The notes under the pieces were generated by a model. That model was not told the origin of the DNA and made no database searches. It saw only the letters and a program-made list of their open reading frames with translations. 64,000 bases of DNA. Source: Methanomicrobiales archaeon (GTDB lineage: Archaea > Halobacteriota > Methanomicrobia > Methanomicrobiales > JACTUA01). Shown piece after piece: positions 16,847-24,835 of the stretch; position 1 is the stretch's first letter; every line of letters begins with the position of its first letter. The translations under genes were made by a program, and so were the position numbers. The stretch is from the NCBI GenBank assembly GCA_030019205.1, contig JASEFH010000007.1, positions 1-64,000 of the forward strand. The letters run 5' to 3'.

Positions 16847-17014
16847 CTAGAGCGCCTCCAGCATCCTCTTGAGCATCGCCTCCTGGCTCTTGAGCTGTTC
16901 GCGGAAGTCCATGCGGTCGGTATTGGAGATCTCCATGCGCAGATCCCCGATATAATCTTCGAGCACACTCCGAAGCAGCGTCGCTTCCGCATCCGTGAGA
17001 TTCAGCTGGGGCAT
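16847..17014 (-). CDS. Small conserved helical protein, 55 aa
   Basis: The sequence MPQLNLTDAEATLLRSVLEDYIGDLRMEISNTDRMDFREQLKSQEAMLKRMLEAL (quoted here only as its motifs: LTDAEATLLRSVLEDY, DLRMEISNTDR and REQLKSQEAMLKRML) resembles small helical proteins widespread in bacteria and archaea. In these, L-T-x-x-E-x-x-x-L-x-x-x-L is followed by an E-I-x-x-T-D-R turn. It is probably an antiparallel helical hairpin. The start at 17014 is chosen because AAGGAACG precedes it; the frame runs to 17059 without a better site. The function is unknown. Confidence 0.6.
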   Translation of the reverse strand: MPQLNLTDAEATLLRSVLEDYIGDLRMEISNTDRMDFREQLKSQEAMLKRMLEAL

Positions 17015-17775
17015 CGTTCCTTCCTGCCGCTTGCGATCGGCAGGTTTCCATGCTTTCACAGGCTAATTAAACTTATCTCAGACGGCGATATCCGGCAGCG
17101 CCGTCATTCCTCCGATTACGGGTGTCTGCACCGCCTGCCAATGGTATGGGCTATTTATCAGTATGCCGGTCGAAAGCCCTGCGATATCGAGGAGAACGCG
17201 GCGTGCAGGACCGCTTCGACGGTCCAATGCCCTTAAGATAACGCACCCTTTGTATCCTGGAGGTATCGGCATGGCAGCGCAGGAGAAAGCGAGAATGGTT
17301 GTGATGCATATCCGGATCCCGGAAATTTTTCGTTGGGAATTGGCGGTGGATCCGATCGCATGCCGGGCATCTCTGGATGGCAGACGTAGGATCCGTTCCT
17401 GCTGGGCATCGCGGTAAGCCTGAGGCATTCGGTCTGCTCCCGAGGGCTGTCTCTCGCCTCTGCCGTTCGTTCCAATTCCCTGCTGCAGCTCGAGTGAAGG
17501 CACCATCGGCACGTCGCGGTCCGCTCCCCGCACTAATCGCCGGCATGGTGCCGGTACACGGGTGGGCCAGGAGGTATCCGGGTCCCGGCGATTGCGTGGC
17601 AATCCCGTTCCATTCTATCATGGGAAGGGGAGTTCGGCCGGGTGACACCCATTCGCCCCCTTTAACAGACGATCTCCTGCCACTGAAGCGCCTCCGTGCT
17701 CGTCTCCTGCTGCAGGCTGCAGAAGAAGTATTTTATCTCGAACAAAATGTACACTTATCCATACACGGGTTCCCG
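17015..17775. other. Mostly non-coding, one possible small gene
   Basis: Apart from the low-confidence small frame at 17271-17417, nothing supported is seen. TATTTTATC at about 17729-17737 is a good TATA candidate for the DUF2178 gene at 17776. Confidence 0.4.
17271..17417 (+). CDS. Possible 48-aa protein
   Basis: ATG 17271 is preceded by TGGAGGT (about 17259-17265), a strong ribosome binding site at normal spacing, and by CTTAAGATAAC as a possible promoter element. The product starts MAAQEKARMVVMHIRIPEIF and ends in an Arg-rich tail. No family is recognised. It is listed only because of the translation signal. Confidence 0.3.
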   Translation: MAAQEKARMVVMHIRIPEIFRWELAVDPIACRASLDGRRRIRSCWASR

Positions 17776-18252
17776 ATGAAGCGAAACACGTTCTATATTC
17801 TCCTCGGCATCGTCGCGCTCCTCGAGGTCGTTGCCTTCTGGGTCGCGGTGCAGCTGGCGCGGCCGATCGTCATCCAGGTGGCCTTTATCCTCGGCGTTCT
17901 CCTGCTCTACGCGGCACGCAGGATGGTGGAAGAGCGGCTGGAAGATGAGCGGACGAACCTGATCACGCAGAAGGCCGCCCTCCGCACCCTCGAGGTCTTC
18001 TGGGTGATCTTCTTCGCCGTCAGCCTCGGGAGTGCGGTGCTCGGGTTCAGCCGCCCCCTCGGGCTCCGCGGTCCCCCTCCCCCTGATGGCCAGGTCGTCA
18101 TCCGCGTGATCCAGGGCGACCCCGCCCTTCCCCACATCGGCTGGTTCGGGATCGGCCAGATGGCGCTGCTCGGGCTGATGATCCTCCTCTATGTCGGATT
18201 TCGGATCTACTATGGCCGTAAGTACGGCGGATGGGACTCCGATGAAGAATAG
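17776..18252 (+). CDS. DUF2178 membrane protein
   Basis: This 158-residue protein has four hydrophobic segments (TFYILLGIVALLEVVAFWVAVQL, IVIQVAFILGVLLLYA, FWVIFFAVSLGSAVLGF, GQMALLGLMILLYVGFRIYYG). The conserved DERTNLITQKAALRTLEVFW after the second span is characteristic of DUF2178, a family common in methanogens and halophiles. It overlaps the XRE regulator gene downstream by 11 bp, the usual genetic partner, which suggests membrane protein and repressor act together. TATTTTATC about 40 bp upstream is the likely promoter; there is no clear ribosome binding site. The molecular function is unknown. Confidence 0.85.
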   Translation: MKRNTFYILLGIVALLEVVAFWVAVQLARPIVIQVAFILGVLLLYAARRMVEERLEDERTNLITQKAALRTLEVFWVIFFAVSLGSAVLGFSRPLGLRGPPPPDGQVVIRVIQGDPALPHIGWFGIGQMALLGLMILLYVGFRIYYGRKYGGWDSDEE

Positions 18253-18451
18253 GATCAAGGTCTTTCGGGCGATGCAGGACATGACCCAGGAGGATCTGGC
18301 AAACGCCATCGGTGTCACCCGGCAGACGATCCTCGCCATCGAGAAGGGCAAGTACGATCCCTCGCTGGAACTGGCCTTCAAGATCGCCCGCTACTTCAAC
18401 GTCAATATCGAGGAGATCTTCTTTTACGAGGGGAATGCCCGCCCAAAATAG
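18242..18451 (+). CDS. XRE-family helix-turn-helix regulator
   Basis: This is a 69-residue compact DNA-binding protein: NRIKVFRAMQDMTQEDLANAIGVTRQTILAIEKGKYDPSLELAFKIARYFNVNIEEIF in outline, with the recognition helix around GVTRQTILAIEKGK. This short type (YozG/PlcR-like, the Cro/C1 family) is usually found beside DUF2178 proteins, as here, where its ATG lies inside the last codons of that gene. It probably autoregulates the pair. The palindrome at 18603-18620, about 150 bp downstream and in front of the next gene, is a candidate site, but this is not shown. Confidence 0.85.
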   Translation: MKNRIKVFRAMQDMTQEDLANAIGVTRQTILAIEKGKYDPSLELAFKIARYFNVNIEEIFFYEGNARPK

Positions 18452-18587
18452 GGTTCTGAACGCCAGGATTCGGTTCTGCGGCCTCCCCTCTCGCAGCAGG
18501 GCATAGACATCCCCCTGCCACGTCGGTATTGACAGTGAAGTGATGGCCAGCTGCCCCATATGTAAATGTGTTGCGACTATTAGAGAA

Positions 18588-18595
18588 TTTTAAAT
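18588..18595 (+). promoter_or_regulatory. TATA box of the repeat-protein gene
   Basis: TTTAAATA lies in an AT-rich island (18570-18620). The expected transcription start about 25 bp downstream falls at the end of the palindrome 18603-18620, leaving a leader of about 65 nt before ATG 18684. Confidence 0.5.
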
Positions 18596-18602
18596 AACAA
18601 AA

Positions 18603-18620
18603 TGTAAAATAAATTTTACA
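18603..18620. promoter_or_regulatory. Perfect palindrome, candidate operator
   Basis: TGTAAAATAAATTTTACA consists of perfect 8-bp arms TGTAAAAT and ATTTTACA around AA. It sits between the TATA box and the probable transcription start, where a bound repressor would block transcription. TGTAAAT near 18561-18567 is a possible half-site. Confidence 0.5.
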
Positions 18621-18683
18621 TGGTCGTCCCGTATGCCCGTCGGGATCGCGGATGACCATGTGGATTTGAGAGGGCTTGGAACC

Positions 18684-19388
18684 ATGAGACCACACAGAAT
18701 CGCCTTCGGAATCGCAGCAGCGCTCTGCGTTGCAGTATTCCTGGCAGGCCCTGTCAGCGCCGTCTTCGAGGAGCGGAGCTCCAGCGTCCGCGGTCCTGTT
18801 GACGGGGGCAGGATGACGGGGCTTCTCGACCGGCTCGAGGAGAAGGGCTATGACGTCAGCGCGGTCCGTGCTGCCATAGAGAACGGAGACAATGAGACCG
18901 CTCGTGCCCTGCTGCGGGAGTTCCTGGGGACAAATGAGCTTCCGATGCCCCCCGAGAGAGACCACAGCAGGATGCATGCATCCAGGCTGCTGGAGCGGCT
19001 CGAAGAGCAGGGCTTCGACGTGAGCGCGATCCGGGCCGCTGTCGAGAGCGGCGATCGGGAGACTGCCAGGACGCTCCTGCAGCAGTTCCTGGAAGAGCAC
19101 AAAGACGCGCTCCCGGGGCCTTCGAGGCAAGGAGACCGCACGAGCAACATGACCGTGCTCCTGGACCGCCTGGAGGAACGTGGGCTGGATGTGAGCGAGA
19201 TCCGCTCTGCCGTCGAGGGCGGCGATGCGGAGACCGCACGAACGCTCCTGCAGCAGGTCATGGAGGAGCGCCAGGTTAAGCCACCAGAGAGATTGCAGAA
19301 CGGCTGCCGCGATCCGATCGGGAACCAGAGCATGAAGCGGATCGGGGAACGGCATGTCAGAGTTGGAGACCCGCAAAGACCTCGATGA
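18684..19388 (+). CDS. Secreted protein with three internal repeats
   Basis: The protein has 234 residues. The signal peptide is HRIAFGIAAALCVAVFLAGPVSA. Three helical repeats follow, each with the pattern LL-x-RLEE-x-G-x-DVS-x-(I/V)R-x-A-(V/I)E-x-GD-x-ETAR-x-LL and then a Phe- or Met-x-E end. They start near residues 38, 93 and 150 and are joined by polar linkers. Each repeat looks like a helical hairpin. No catalytic motif is visible. ATG 18684 is chosen because the signal peptide follows directly; the frame also opens at 18633. The last 30 residues lose the pattern. The gene sits behind a palindromic operator candidate and is followed after about 260 bp by a COG1361 protein. The function is unknown. 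Confidence 0.7.
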   Translation: MRPHRIAFGIAAALCVAVFLAGPVSAVFEERSSSVRGPVDGGRMTGLLDRLEEKGYDVSAVRAAIENGDNETARALLREFLGTNELPMPPERDHSRMHASRLLERLEEQGFDVSAIRAAVESGDRETARTLLQQFLEEHKDALPGPSRQGDRTSNMTVLLDRLEERGLDVSEIRSAVEGGDAETARTLLQQVMEERQVKPPERLQNGCRDPIGNQSMKRIGERHVRVGDPQRPR

Positions 19389-19650
19389 CACCCCACCTGC
19401 AGCATCCATGGGGAGGACCCCGCCCGGATTGCGGGCGGGATTCATGTCCGGGGCAGGGGCCGATGGCGGGTCTTTTCGCCAGCCAGGACTGCATGCCCCC
19501 ACCTCACCGCATTCAACGCTGGGCAATGAGAGCCCCTTGCAGGCAAGAGACGAGGAACGAACATTCTACCGGACGGGCCAGGTGTTTTTCGGGAAAATGG
19601 CGGAGCGCCGCCCGATCACCCGCGTGTCCGGCCGTACAGCACCGATAACC

Positions 19651-20907
19651 ATGAAACCAAGACTGGCGATTCTCATACTTCTCCTGGCCGCCCTGGGGGG
19701 CATCGCTGCTGCCGCGGACACGGCTGCGGCGGCGCAGGCGTCCCCGGACGGCCAGATCACCGTCACCGACTCCTCGGTGAGCCCCGAGGTGCTCATGCGC
19801 GGGGATACGGGCACGGTGACCGTCAGGATCATGAACAGCGGGACGGACAACGTGGTGATCAGCCGGGCCCGGCTATACTCGAACGATCTCGCCGTCCTGA
19901 ACGCCCACACCTACGATGCGGTGGGGACCATCGGTCCGGGAAACACCCTGCAGTTCACCTTTGCTGTAAAAGCCAACAGCCCGGACGGCATCTACTACCC
20001 GATGTTCTACCTGGACTTCCGTGACGGCGGGTCGCTGCGCTACTATCTGCCCGTCAAAGTCGAGAGCACCGATCTCCGCATCTCCGTCGTCGACGCCCCG
20101 GACACCTTCCCGGCGAACTCGAAGGATACGGTCACGCTCTCGATCGGCAACCCCCGCGAGAACAGCGTGAACGGCGTCACCATCACGCCCCGGGGCGCCG
20201 GGATCACGTCGACCCAGTCGAGCATCTTTGTGGGCACCCTCGAGCCGGACGCGCAGAAGAACGTCTCGTTCGATATCGCCGCATCGCAGAATACGGAGCT
20301 CGAGTTCGACGTCAGCTACAGGAACGGCATCAACGAGCACCATATCACCCTGACCCTGCCCGTCGAGGTCGGGAAGCGGACGGTGGCGCCGGAGCCGGTG
20401 GTGAACAACATCGAGGTGACCCAGAGCGGGGGCGTCTACACGATAGAAGGGGACATCACGAACGCCGGCCTGAAAGAGGCGTATTCGATCCTGGTCAGCG
20501 TGGGCAGCCCGGCGAGGGGGGTCGATCCCTACCCGGTCTACGTGGTGGGGGCGCTCGAGCCCGACGACTTCTCCAGCTTCGAGGTCACCTGCACCGCCCC
20601 GGGAGCATCCTCGGTGCCGCTTCTCATCCGGTACAAGGACGAGAACGGGAAGGCATTTGAGGAGACCGTGACCGTATCGCTCTCGAACCCCGGATCCTTC
20701 GCCGGTAACGTCAGCGGGACTGCGATGATGCGATCCGGCTCGGCGAACCAGGGCATGCGATCGCCCGGCATGTTCGGCTCCTTCGGCAGCGGATTCTCGC
20801 GGATCCCGCTGCTGGAGATCGCGATCGTCGCCATCGGCGTTGTCGCGGTTGTCGTCGCCTGGCGTACGGGAGCGGTCGGAAGGATCCAGAAGCGGCTGAG
20901 GAGATGA
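19651..20907 (+). CDS. COG1361-type secreted or membrane-anchored protein, partner of a MacB-like exporter
   Basis: This is a 418-residue envelope protein. It has a signal peptide (RLAILILLLAALGGIAAAADTAAA) and a series of Ig-like beta domains (DSSVSPEVLMRGDTGTVTVRIMN; TFPANSKDTVTLSIGNPRENSVNGVTITP; a third around ITNAGLKEAYSILVSVGSPARG). A Gly/Ser/Met-rich linker leads to a C-terminal span (LLEIAIVAIGVVAVVVAWRTG) ending in basic residues. COG1361 proteins are S-layer-related. It is followed after 16 bp by an ABC ATPase and its permease, where other organisms have a MacA-like membrane fusion protein. A structural or substrate-guiding role for the exporter is an inference. The start at 19651 is set by the signal peptide. 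Confidence 0.8.
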   Translation: MKPRLAILILLLAALGGIAAAADTAAAAQASPDGQITVTDSSVSPEVLMRGDTGTVTVRIMNSGTDNVVISRARLYSNDLAVLNAHTYDAVGTIGPGNTLQFTFAVKANSPDGIYYPMFYLDFRDGGSLRYYLPVKVESTDLRISVVDAPDTFPANSKDTVTLSIGNPRENSVNGVTITPRGAGITSTQSSIFVGTLEPDAQKNVSFDIAASQNTELEFDVSYRNGINEHHITLTLPVEVGKRTVAPEPVVNNIEVTQSGGVYTIEGDITNAGLKEAYSILVSVGSPARGVDPYPVYVVGALEPDDFSSFEVTCTAPGASSVPLLIRYKDENGKAFEETVTVSLSNPGSFAGNVSGTAMMRSGSANQGMRSPGMFGSFGSGFSRIPLLEIAIVAIGVVAVVVAWRTGAVGRIQKRLRR

Positions 20908-20923
20908 AGCGGAGGCCGGATTC

Positions 20924-21595
20924 GTGAGCGGCCCGATAATCGAACTGGACGGTGTCAGCAAGATCTACCCCCTGGCGGCAGGGGATGTCGTGGCGCTGGA
21001 CGCCGTATCCCTGACCATCGAGGAGGGGGAGTTCGTTGCCGTCATGGGAAAATCCGGATCGGGGAAGTCCACCCTGCTGAACCAGATCGGCTGCCTGGAT
21101 CGCTCGACGGGCGGGAACCTCTACATCATGGGAAGGAACACCAAGGAGATGACGGATGTGGAGCTGACCAATCTGCGGCTCAACGCCATCGGCTACATCT
21201 TCCAGAGGTTCAACCTGATCCCCCTCCTGACCGCCTACGAGAACGTCGAGTACCCCTTCATCATGAAGCACCGCCGGAACGATGACACCGGAAGGGTCCG
21301 CGACCTCCTCCTCCAGGTGGGGATCGACGAGGCGATGGCCACCCACCGCCCGAACGAGCTCTCCGGCGGGCAGCAGCAGCGGGTGGCGATCGCACGGGCG
21401 CTGGTGAACGATCCGGCGATCCTGCTCTGCGACGAGCCGACGGGCAACCTGGACTCCCAGACCGGTGTCCAGATCATGGAGGTGCTCGCCGATCTGAACC
21501 GCCGGGGGCGCACGATCATCATGGTGACCCACGAACCGGAGATCGCCCGGTATGCGGAGCGGATCATCACCATCCGGGACGGGAAGGTGGCCTGA
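20924..21595 (+). CDS. ABC transporter ATP-binding protein, LolD/MacB type
   Basis: This is a 223-residue cytoplasmic ATPase with all motifs intact: Walker A GKSGSGKST, Q-loop QRFNLIPLLTAYENVEYP, signature LSGGQQQRVAIARAL, Walker B ILLCDEPTGNLD and switch His in MVTHEPE. DEPTGNLDSQTG and the overall length are those of the LolD/MacB/FtsE group. The start is GTG at 20924, preceded by GGAGG (20911-20915). The permease gene starts two bases after its stop, so they form one unit with the COG1361 gene. It probably powers mechanotransmission or export of an envelope component rather than classical uptake. Confidence 0.9.
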   Translation: MSGPIIELDGVSKIYPLAAGDVVALDAVSLTIEEGEFVAVMGKSGSGKSTLLNQIGCLDRSTGGNLYIMGRNTKEMTDVELTNLRLNAIGYIFQRFNLIPLLTAYENVEYPFIMKHRRNDDTGRVRDLLLQVGIDEAMATHRPNELSGGQQQRVAIARALVNDPAILLCDEPTGNLDSQTGVQIMEVLADLNRRGRTIIMVTHEPEIARYAERIITIRDGKVA

Positions 21596-21596
21596 T

Positions 21597-22820
21597 ATGG
21601 GAAACATCACCTTCCAGCTCTCGCTGCGGAGCGTGCGGCTTCATTTCCTCCGCTCCGTCCTCGCCGCCCTCGGCATCGTGATCGGGGTCGTTGCCATCGC
21701 CGCGATGGGCATGATGGGCGCGAACATGACCCTCTCGGTCACCGACGAGCTCTCCGACATGGCGAACATCCTGGTCGTCCAGGCCTATACCGGCGGCGGC
21801 ATGGGAGGCGGCTTCGGGGGGGGCGGCATCCGGATCGCTGGAAGCGCCTCCAGCAGCGACGATGAGAAATTGACCGACAAGCAGTTCCGCAGCATCGAGA
21901 AGGTCGTCGGGTCGTCCGGTACGGCGTACCCCGTCTACCGCAAGACCGACACCATCGAGATCGGGGACCGCCGGGGGAGAGCGACGGTGTACGGCCTCCC
22001 GACTGACGTGATGCCCCAGATCCTTCCCCTGGCGGACGGGGCCTACCCGAAGAGCACGACCTCGGTCGTCGTCGGGCCGAGACTCGCAGAACGCTTCGGC
22101 CTGAAGATAGGGAGCAAACTCGACATCGGGGACCCCGACGAGGGAACCACCACGACGGTGCGGGTCGTCGGCATCCTGGAGGAGCGGGGCATGTCGATGG
22201 ACCTGAGCACGGACTCGGCGATCGTCGGGGGCGAGAAGCTCTACACGGGCATGTACGGCGGCGAAGGGCAGTACGACCAGGTCAACGTCGTGGTGAAGGA
22301 TATCGCTGCCGTGGCGACGGTCAAGGGGGCGATCGAGGAGGAGCTGAACAGGAAGGCCGAGGCGGTCACCGTCCAGGACAGCAGCCGCATGCTGGAGTCC
22401 ATCACGTCGACGCTCTCCACGATGACCGCGTTCGTGATGGCGATCGCCGGCATCTCGCTCGTGGTCGCGGCAGTCTCGATCTTCAACGTGATGATGATGT
22501 CCGTTACAGAACGGATCCGGGAGATCGGGATCCTGCGGAGCATCGGCACCCAGAAAAGGGAGATCCTGCTGATGTTCGTCTACGAGGCGGGCATCCTGGG
22601 GATCGTCGGGGCAGGCATCGGGGCGGCGCTCAGCCTGGCCATCGGCTATATCGTGGTGCTCGGCATGGTCGGGACGACGGAGTACTTCTTCACGGCAGAC
22701 AGCCTGGCCTACGTGATCACCGCGATGCTCATCGGAATTGTCGTCTGTGTCGTCACCGGTGTGTATCCGGCCTGGCGAGCATCCAACCTGGATCCGATCG
22801 AAGCGCTGCGGGCGGAGTAG
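21597..22820 (+). CDS. ABC transporter permease, MacB/FtsX type
   Basis: The protein has 407 residues. An N-terminal span (FLRSVLAALGIVIGVVAIAAMGMMG) precedes an extracytoplasmic MacB_PCD domain (residues about 45-270), which contains a Gly-rich stretch (GGGMGGGFGGGGI). Three C-terminal FtsX spans follow (FVMAIAGISLVVAAVSIFNVMMMSV with the coupling segment ERIREIGILRSIGTQKREI, then AGILGIVGAGIGAALSLAIGYIVVL and VITAMLIGIVVCVVTGVYPAWRASNLDPIEALR). The last motif is the standard MacB C-terminus. ATG 21597 is separated from the ATPase stop by one base (TGATATG). It pairs with the preceding ATPase. Confidence 0.9.
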   Translation: MGNITFQLSLRSVRLHFLRSVLAALGIVIGVVAIAAMGMMGANMTLSVTDELSDMANILVVQAYTGGGMGGGFGGGGIRIAGSASSSDDEKLTDKQFRSIEKVVGSSGTAYPVYRKTDTIEIGDRRGRATVYGLPTDVMPQILPLADGAYPKSTTSVVVGPRLAERFGLKIGSKLDIGDPDEGTTTTVRVVGILEERGMSMDLSTDSAIVGGEKLYTGMYGGEGQYDQVNVVVKDIAAVATVKGAIEEELNRKAEAVTVQDSSRMLESITSTLSTMTAFVMAIAGISLVVAAVSIFNVMMMSVTERIREIGILRSIGTQKREILLMFVYEAGILGIVGAGIGAALSLAIGYIVVLGMVGTTEYFFTADSLAYVITAMLIGIVVCVVTGVYPAWRASNLDPIEALRAE

Positions 22821-22850
22821 GAGGCAACCACTTTTTAAAGGAGCATACAT

Positions 22851-23137
22851 ATGGCAGGATCTGTCCGGCGCGGTGCGTCCAGCTCGGCACCACCATTGCC
22901 ATCGTCATCCTCGCACTCACCGTCCCCTGCAGCTGCGCAGGTGCCCCATCGGGTGCGCCCGCGCCGGGATCGCCTCGGGACAGGAGAGGGCCCGAATCTG
23001 CCGCCGGCAGTTACTTCGCCGGGAGCGATCGAGGACGACCCCCCGCGCAGCCCGGCGTCTCTGGAGAGGCGCTGGTGGCTGGCTCAGGCATCCCACATCA
23101 CGGCATGGCGGCACCAGGGCAACAGCAAGTACCTTAA
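22851..23137 (+). pseudogene. Small lipoprotein-like gene with a frameshift near its start
   Basis: ATG 22851 has an excellent ribosome binding site (AAAGGAGCA) and a TTTTTAAA promoter element, and starts MAGSVRRGAS. In that frame the continuation is low-complexity Pro/Ser. In the frame entered near 22889 the DNA encodes a clear signal-peptide core ending in a lipobox-like Cys (TTIAIVILALTVPCSCAGAPSG). A polar Gly/Pro-rich region follows to a stop at 23135-23137. A single base change near 22885 would join start and signal peptide. The frame break could be a real mutation or a sequence error. No family is recognised. Confidence 0.45.
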
Positions 23138-23284
23138 GACGGAGAAGAACGATGAACATAACACGTCATTCCCGCGGGTTTGGGATTGTGCATGATACCG
23201 CCATATCGTGTTTCCCGTGCACCGGGCTGGTCGTTTAGGCCTCGGGATACGGGGTGCGGGCGCTGAGGCGCAGGAAGGGTTGTG

Positions 23285-24145
23285 ATGCAGATGATGGACA
23301 GAAGAACCACCAGCACGATCGTTCTGGCAGTACTCCTGATCGCCTCCCTGACCGGCAATGTCTACCAGGCATTTCTGCAGCCGTCCTCTGAAGAGCAGAC
23401 GATCGCGGACCTCCAGCGGAAGATCGACTCTCTGGACGCCCGTGTGCTCACTCTCCAGAATGCTGCGAACGGATCGCCGGCATCGCGTTCGGCCACCCTG
23501 CAGGGACCGGCGGTGCTGCAGAGCATCCAGGCGGACGAGCGCTACCCTTACTGGATGGGGGAAGTCGTCACCCGCGGCGCCATGCTGGACATCTCCGTCG
23601 AGATCCAGCCGGGCCAGGGAAGAGTGCTCGTCGAGACCGAGCCCCTCATGGGTATCGTCTTCCAGGACGCGGCCAACACCGCCGTGCGGGTGGCGGAGAA
23701 CGTGACGGACCGATCGCTGTCTGCAAGCGACGTAATCTTCAGCATCCGCGCTGATGCGGAGGTGCCGGCCGTCGACGGGCCGAGCGCCGGCGCCCTCATG
23801 GCAGCGCTCGCTATCGCGGCTCTGAACGGGGAGACGCCGGACTCCTCCGTCACGCTGACGGGGACCATCGATGCGGGCGGGCACGTCGGGGCCATCGGGG
23901 GGGTGCTGGAGAAGTCGCAGGCGGCAAAGGAGAGCGGAAAAAGGATCATTCTGCTGCCGCGGGAGAACGCGGAACTGGTGCAGCTTGTGGAGACCACGCA
24001 ACGGTTCGGGAGGTTCACCCGCGTCTACCAGCAGCCCGTCGTGGTAGACGCAAAGGAGTACATCGAGAGCGAGGTCGGCATCCAGGTCGGTTACGTGGAT
24101 ACGATCGAGGATGTAGGAAGAGCCCTGGGAATACTGTCCGCGTGA
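23285..24145 (+). CDS. Membrane-anchored Lon-type (S16) protease domain protein
   Basis: The protein has 286 residues. An N-terminal anchor (TSTIVLAVLLIASLTGNVYQAFL) is followed by a short coiled coil (EEQTIADLQRKIDSLDARVLTLQ). A peptidase S16 domain then begins around residue 95. The catalytic Ser lies in EVPAVDGPSAGALMAALAIAAL (about S167). The catalytic Lys lies in DAGGHVGAIGGVLEKSQAAK (about K210). Both match the Ser-Lys dyad of Lon. There is no AAA+ ATPase domain, as in archaeal LonC-like and PDZ-Lon relatives, so unfolding by ATP is not expected. The protease domain faces the outside if the anchor is N-in. ATG 23285 follows GGAAGGG; GTG 23282 or ATG 23291/23294 are alternatives. Confidence 0.85.
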   Translation: MQMMDRRTTSTIVLAVLLIASLTGNVYQAFLQPSSEEQTIADLQRKIDSLDARVLTLQNAANGSPASRSATLQGPAVLQSIQADERYPYWMGEVVTRGAMLDISVEIQPGQGRVLVETEPLMGIVFQDAANTAVRVAENVTDRSLSASDVIFSIRADAEVPAVDGPSAGALMAALAIAALNGETPDSSVTLTGTIDAGGHVGAIGGVLEKSQAAKESGKRIILLPRENAELVQLVETTQRFGRFTRVYQQPVVVDAKEYIESEVGIQVGYVDTIEDVGRALGILSA

Positions 24146-24168
24146 CGGGCATTCCAGGGAAATATGCT

Positions 24169-24504
24169 TTAGATCGGCACGATGCAGGTGACGTCGAAGC
24201 GGTAGACCTCGCTCCCGTGCTCCCGGAAGAGCCCCCGGGCGACGGTCGAACTCGAGCAGAAGCCGGTGATCGGCCTCTCTTTTCGTTCGACGACCCGCAC
24301 CGCCGCGATCTGGTTCCTCTCGTAGAGATCTTTATAGATATCGCAGGATTGCGATAACGCTGCCCGCAGCCTGTCGTCTTTTTTGGCGCAGGCGCCGCCG
24401 GGCGGGGCTGCCCCGATGGAGCAGTCTGCATCCGCGTCGAGGATGGCATCGACGTCGAACCCGTTGAAGGCCTTCCCGTACCGGGCAAAAAATGTCCCCA
24501 GCAT
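24169..24504 (-). CDS. Hypothetical protein, 111 aa
   Basis: I do not recognise this family. The protein is soluble and mixed alpha/beta: MLGTFFARYGKAFNGFDVDAILDADADCSIG, a loop with PPGGACAKKDD, a helix (DRLRAALSQSCDIYKDLYERNQ), then strands AAVRVVERKERPITGFCSSS and a C-terminal strand EVYRFDVTCIVPI. Five Cys are scattered without a CxxC pair. The start at 24504 follows AGAGGAGCTCAGAGGAT, a fair ribosome binding site. It may be cotranscribed with the small gene upstream at 24588-24740. Its C-terminus converges on the Lon-type protease gene with a 23-bp gap. Confidence 0.55.
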   Translation of the reverse strand: MLGTFFARYGKAFNGFDVDAILDADADCSIGAAPPGGACAKKDDRLRAALSQSCDIYKDLYERNQIAAVRVVERKERPITGFCSSSTVARGLFREHGSEVYRFDVTCIVPI

Positions 24505-24587
24505 ATCCTCTGAGCTCCTCTCGCAGTATTGCCCCCCGGAAGGGAGGCCGTTTTGCATTCGTCCGCGGGAAAAAAGAGGTGGATGCC

Positions 24588-24740
24588 CTACGTCTTCTCG
24601 CCAGCGCTCGCAGCGGCATCCTCGGATTCTCTGTCCGGCATCCGGCGGATCATCTCCTTGATCGCCTCGGGCGCCTTGTTCCTCTCTGCCATCTCGAGGA
24701 GCTTCTTCCTGTCTTTCGGGACGTCGCTTGGATACTCCAT
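24588..24740 (-). CDS. Small helical protein, DUF2795-like
   Basis: This is a 50-residue protein, MEYPSDVPKDRKKLLEMAERN followed by KAPEAIKEMIRRMPDRESED and a short acidic tail. The pattern of a helix, an xAPxE turn, a second helix, and then MPDRE resembles the small DUF2795 fold found in many bacteria and archaea, where it is of unknown function. The start at 24740 follows GGGGGAGAGT; the frame continues upstream to 24800 without a better site. A decayed copy of this gene lies at 15241-15332, so the family has moved or been duplicated in this genome. Confidence 0.6.
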   Translation of the reverse strand: MEYPSDVPKDRKKLLEMAERNKAPEAIKEMIRRMPDRESEDAAASAGEKT

Positions 24741-24835
24741 ACTCTCCCCCCATGGAATCGTGCGCTGCAATCCCGCCCGGGCAGCCCTTACGCGGTGCAT
24801 CCGACTTAATAGTTTTGGCAGCGGGATTGCAGGCC

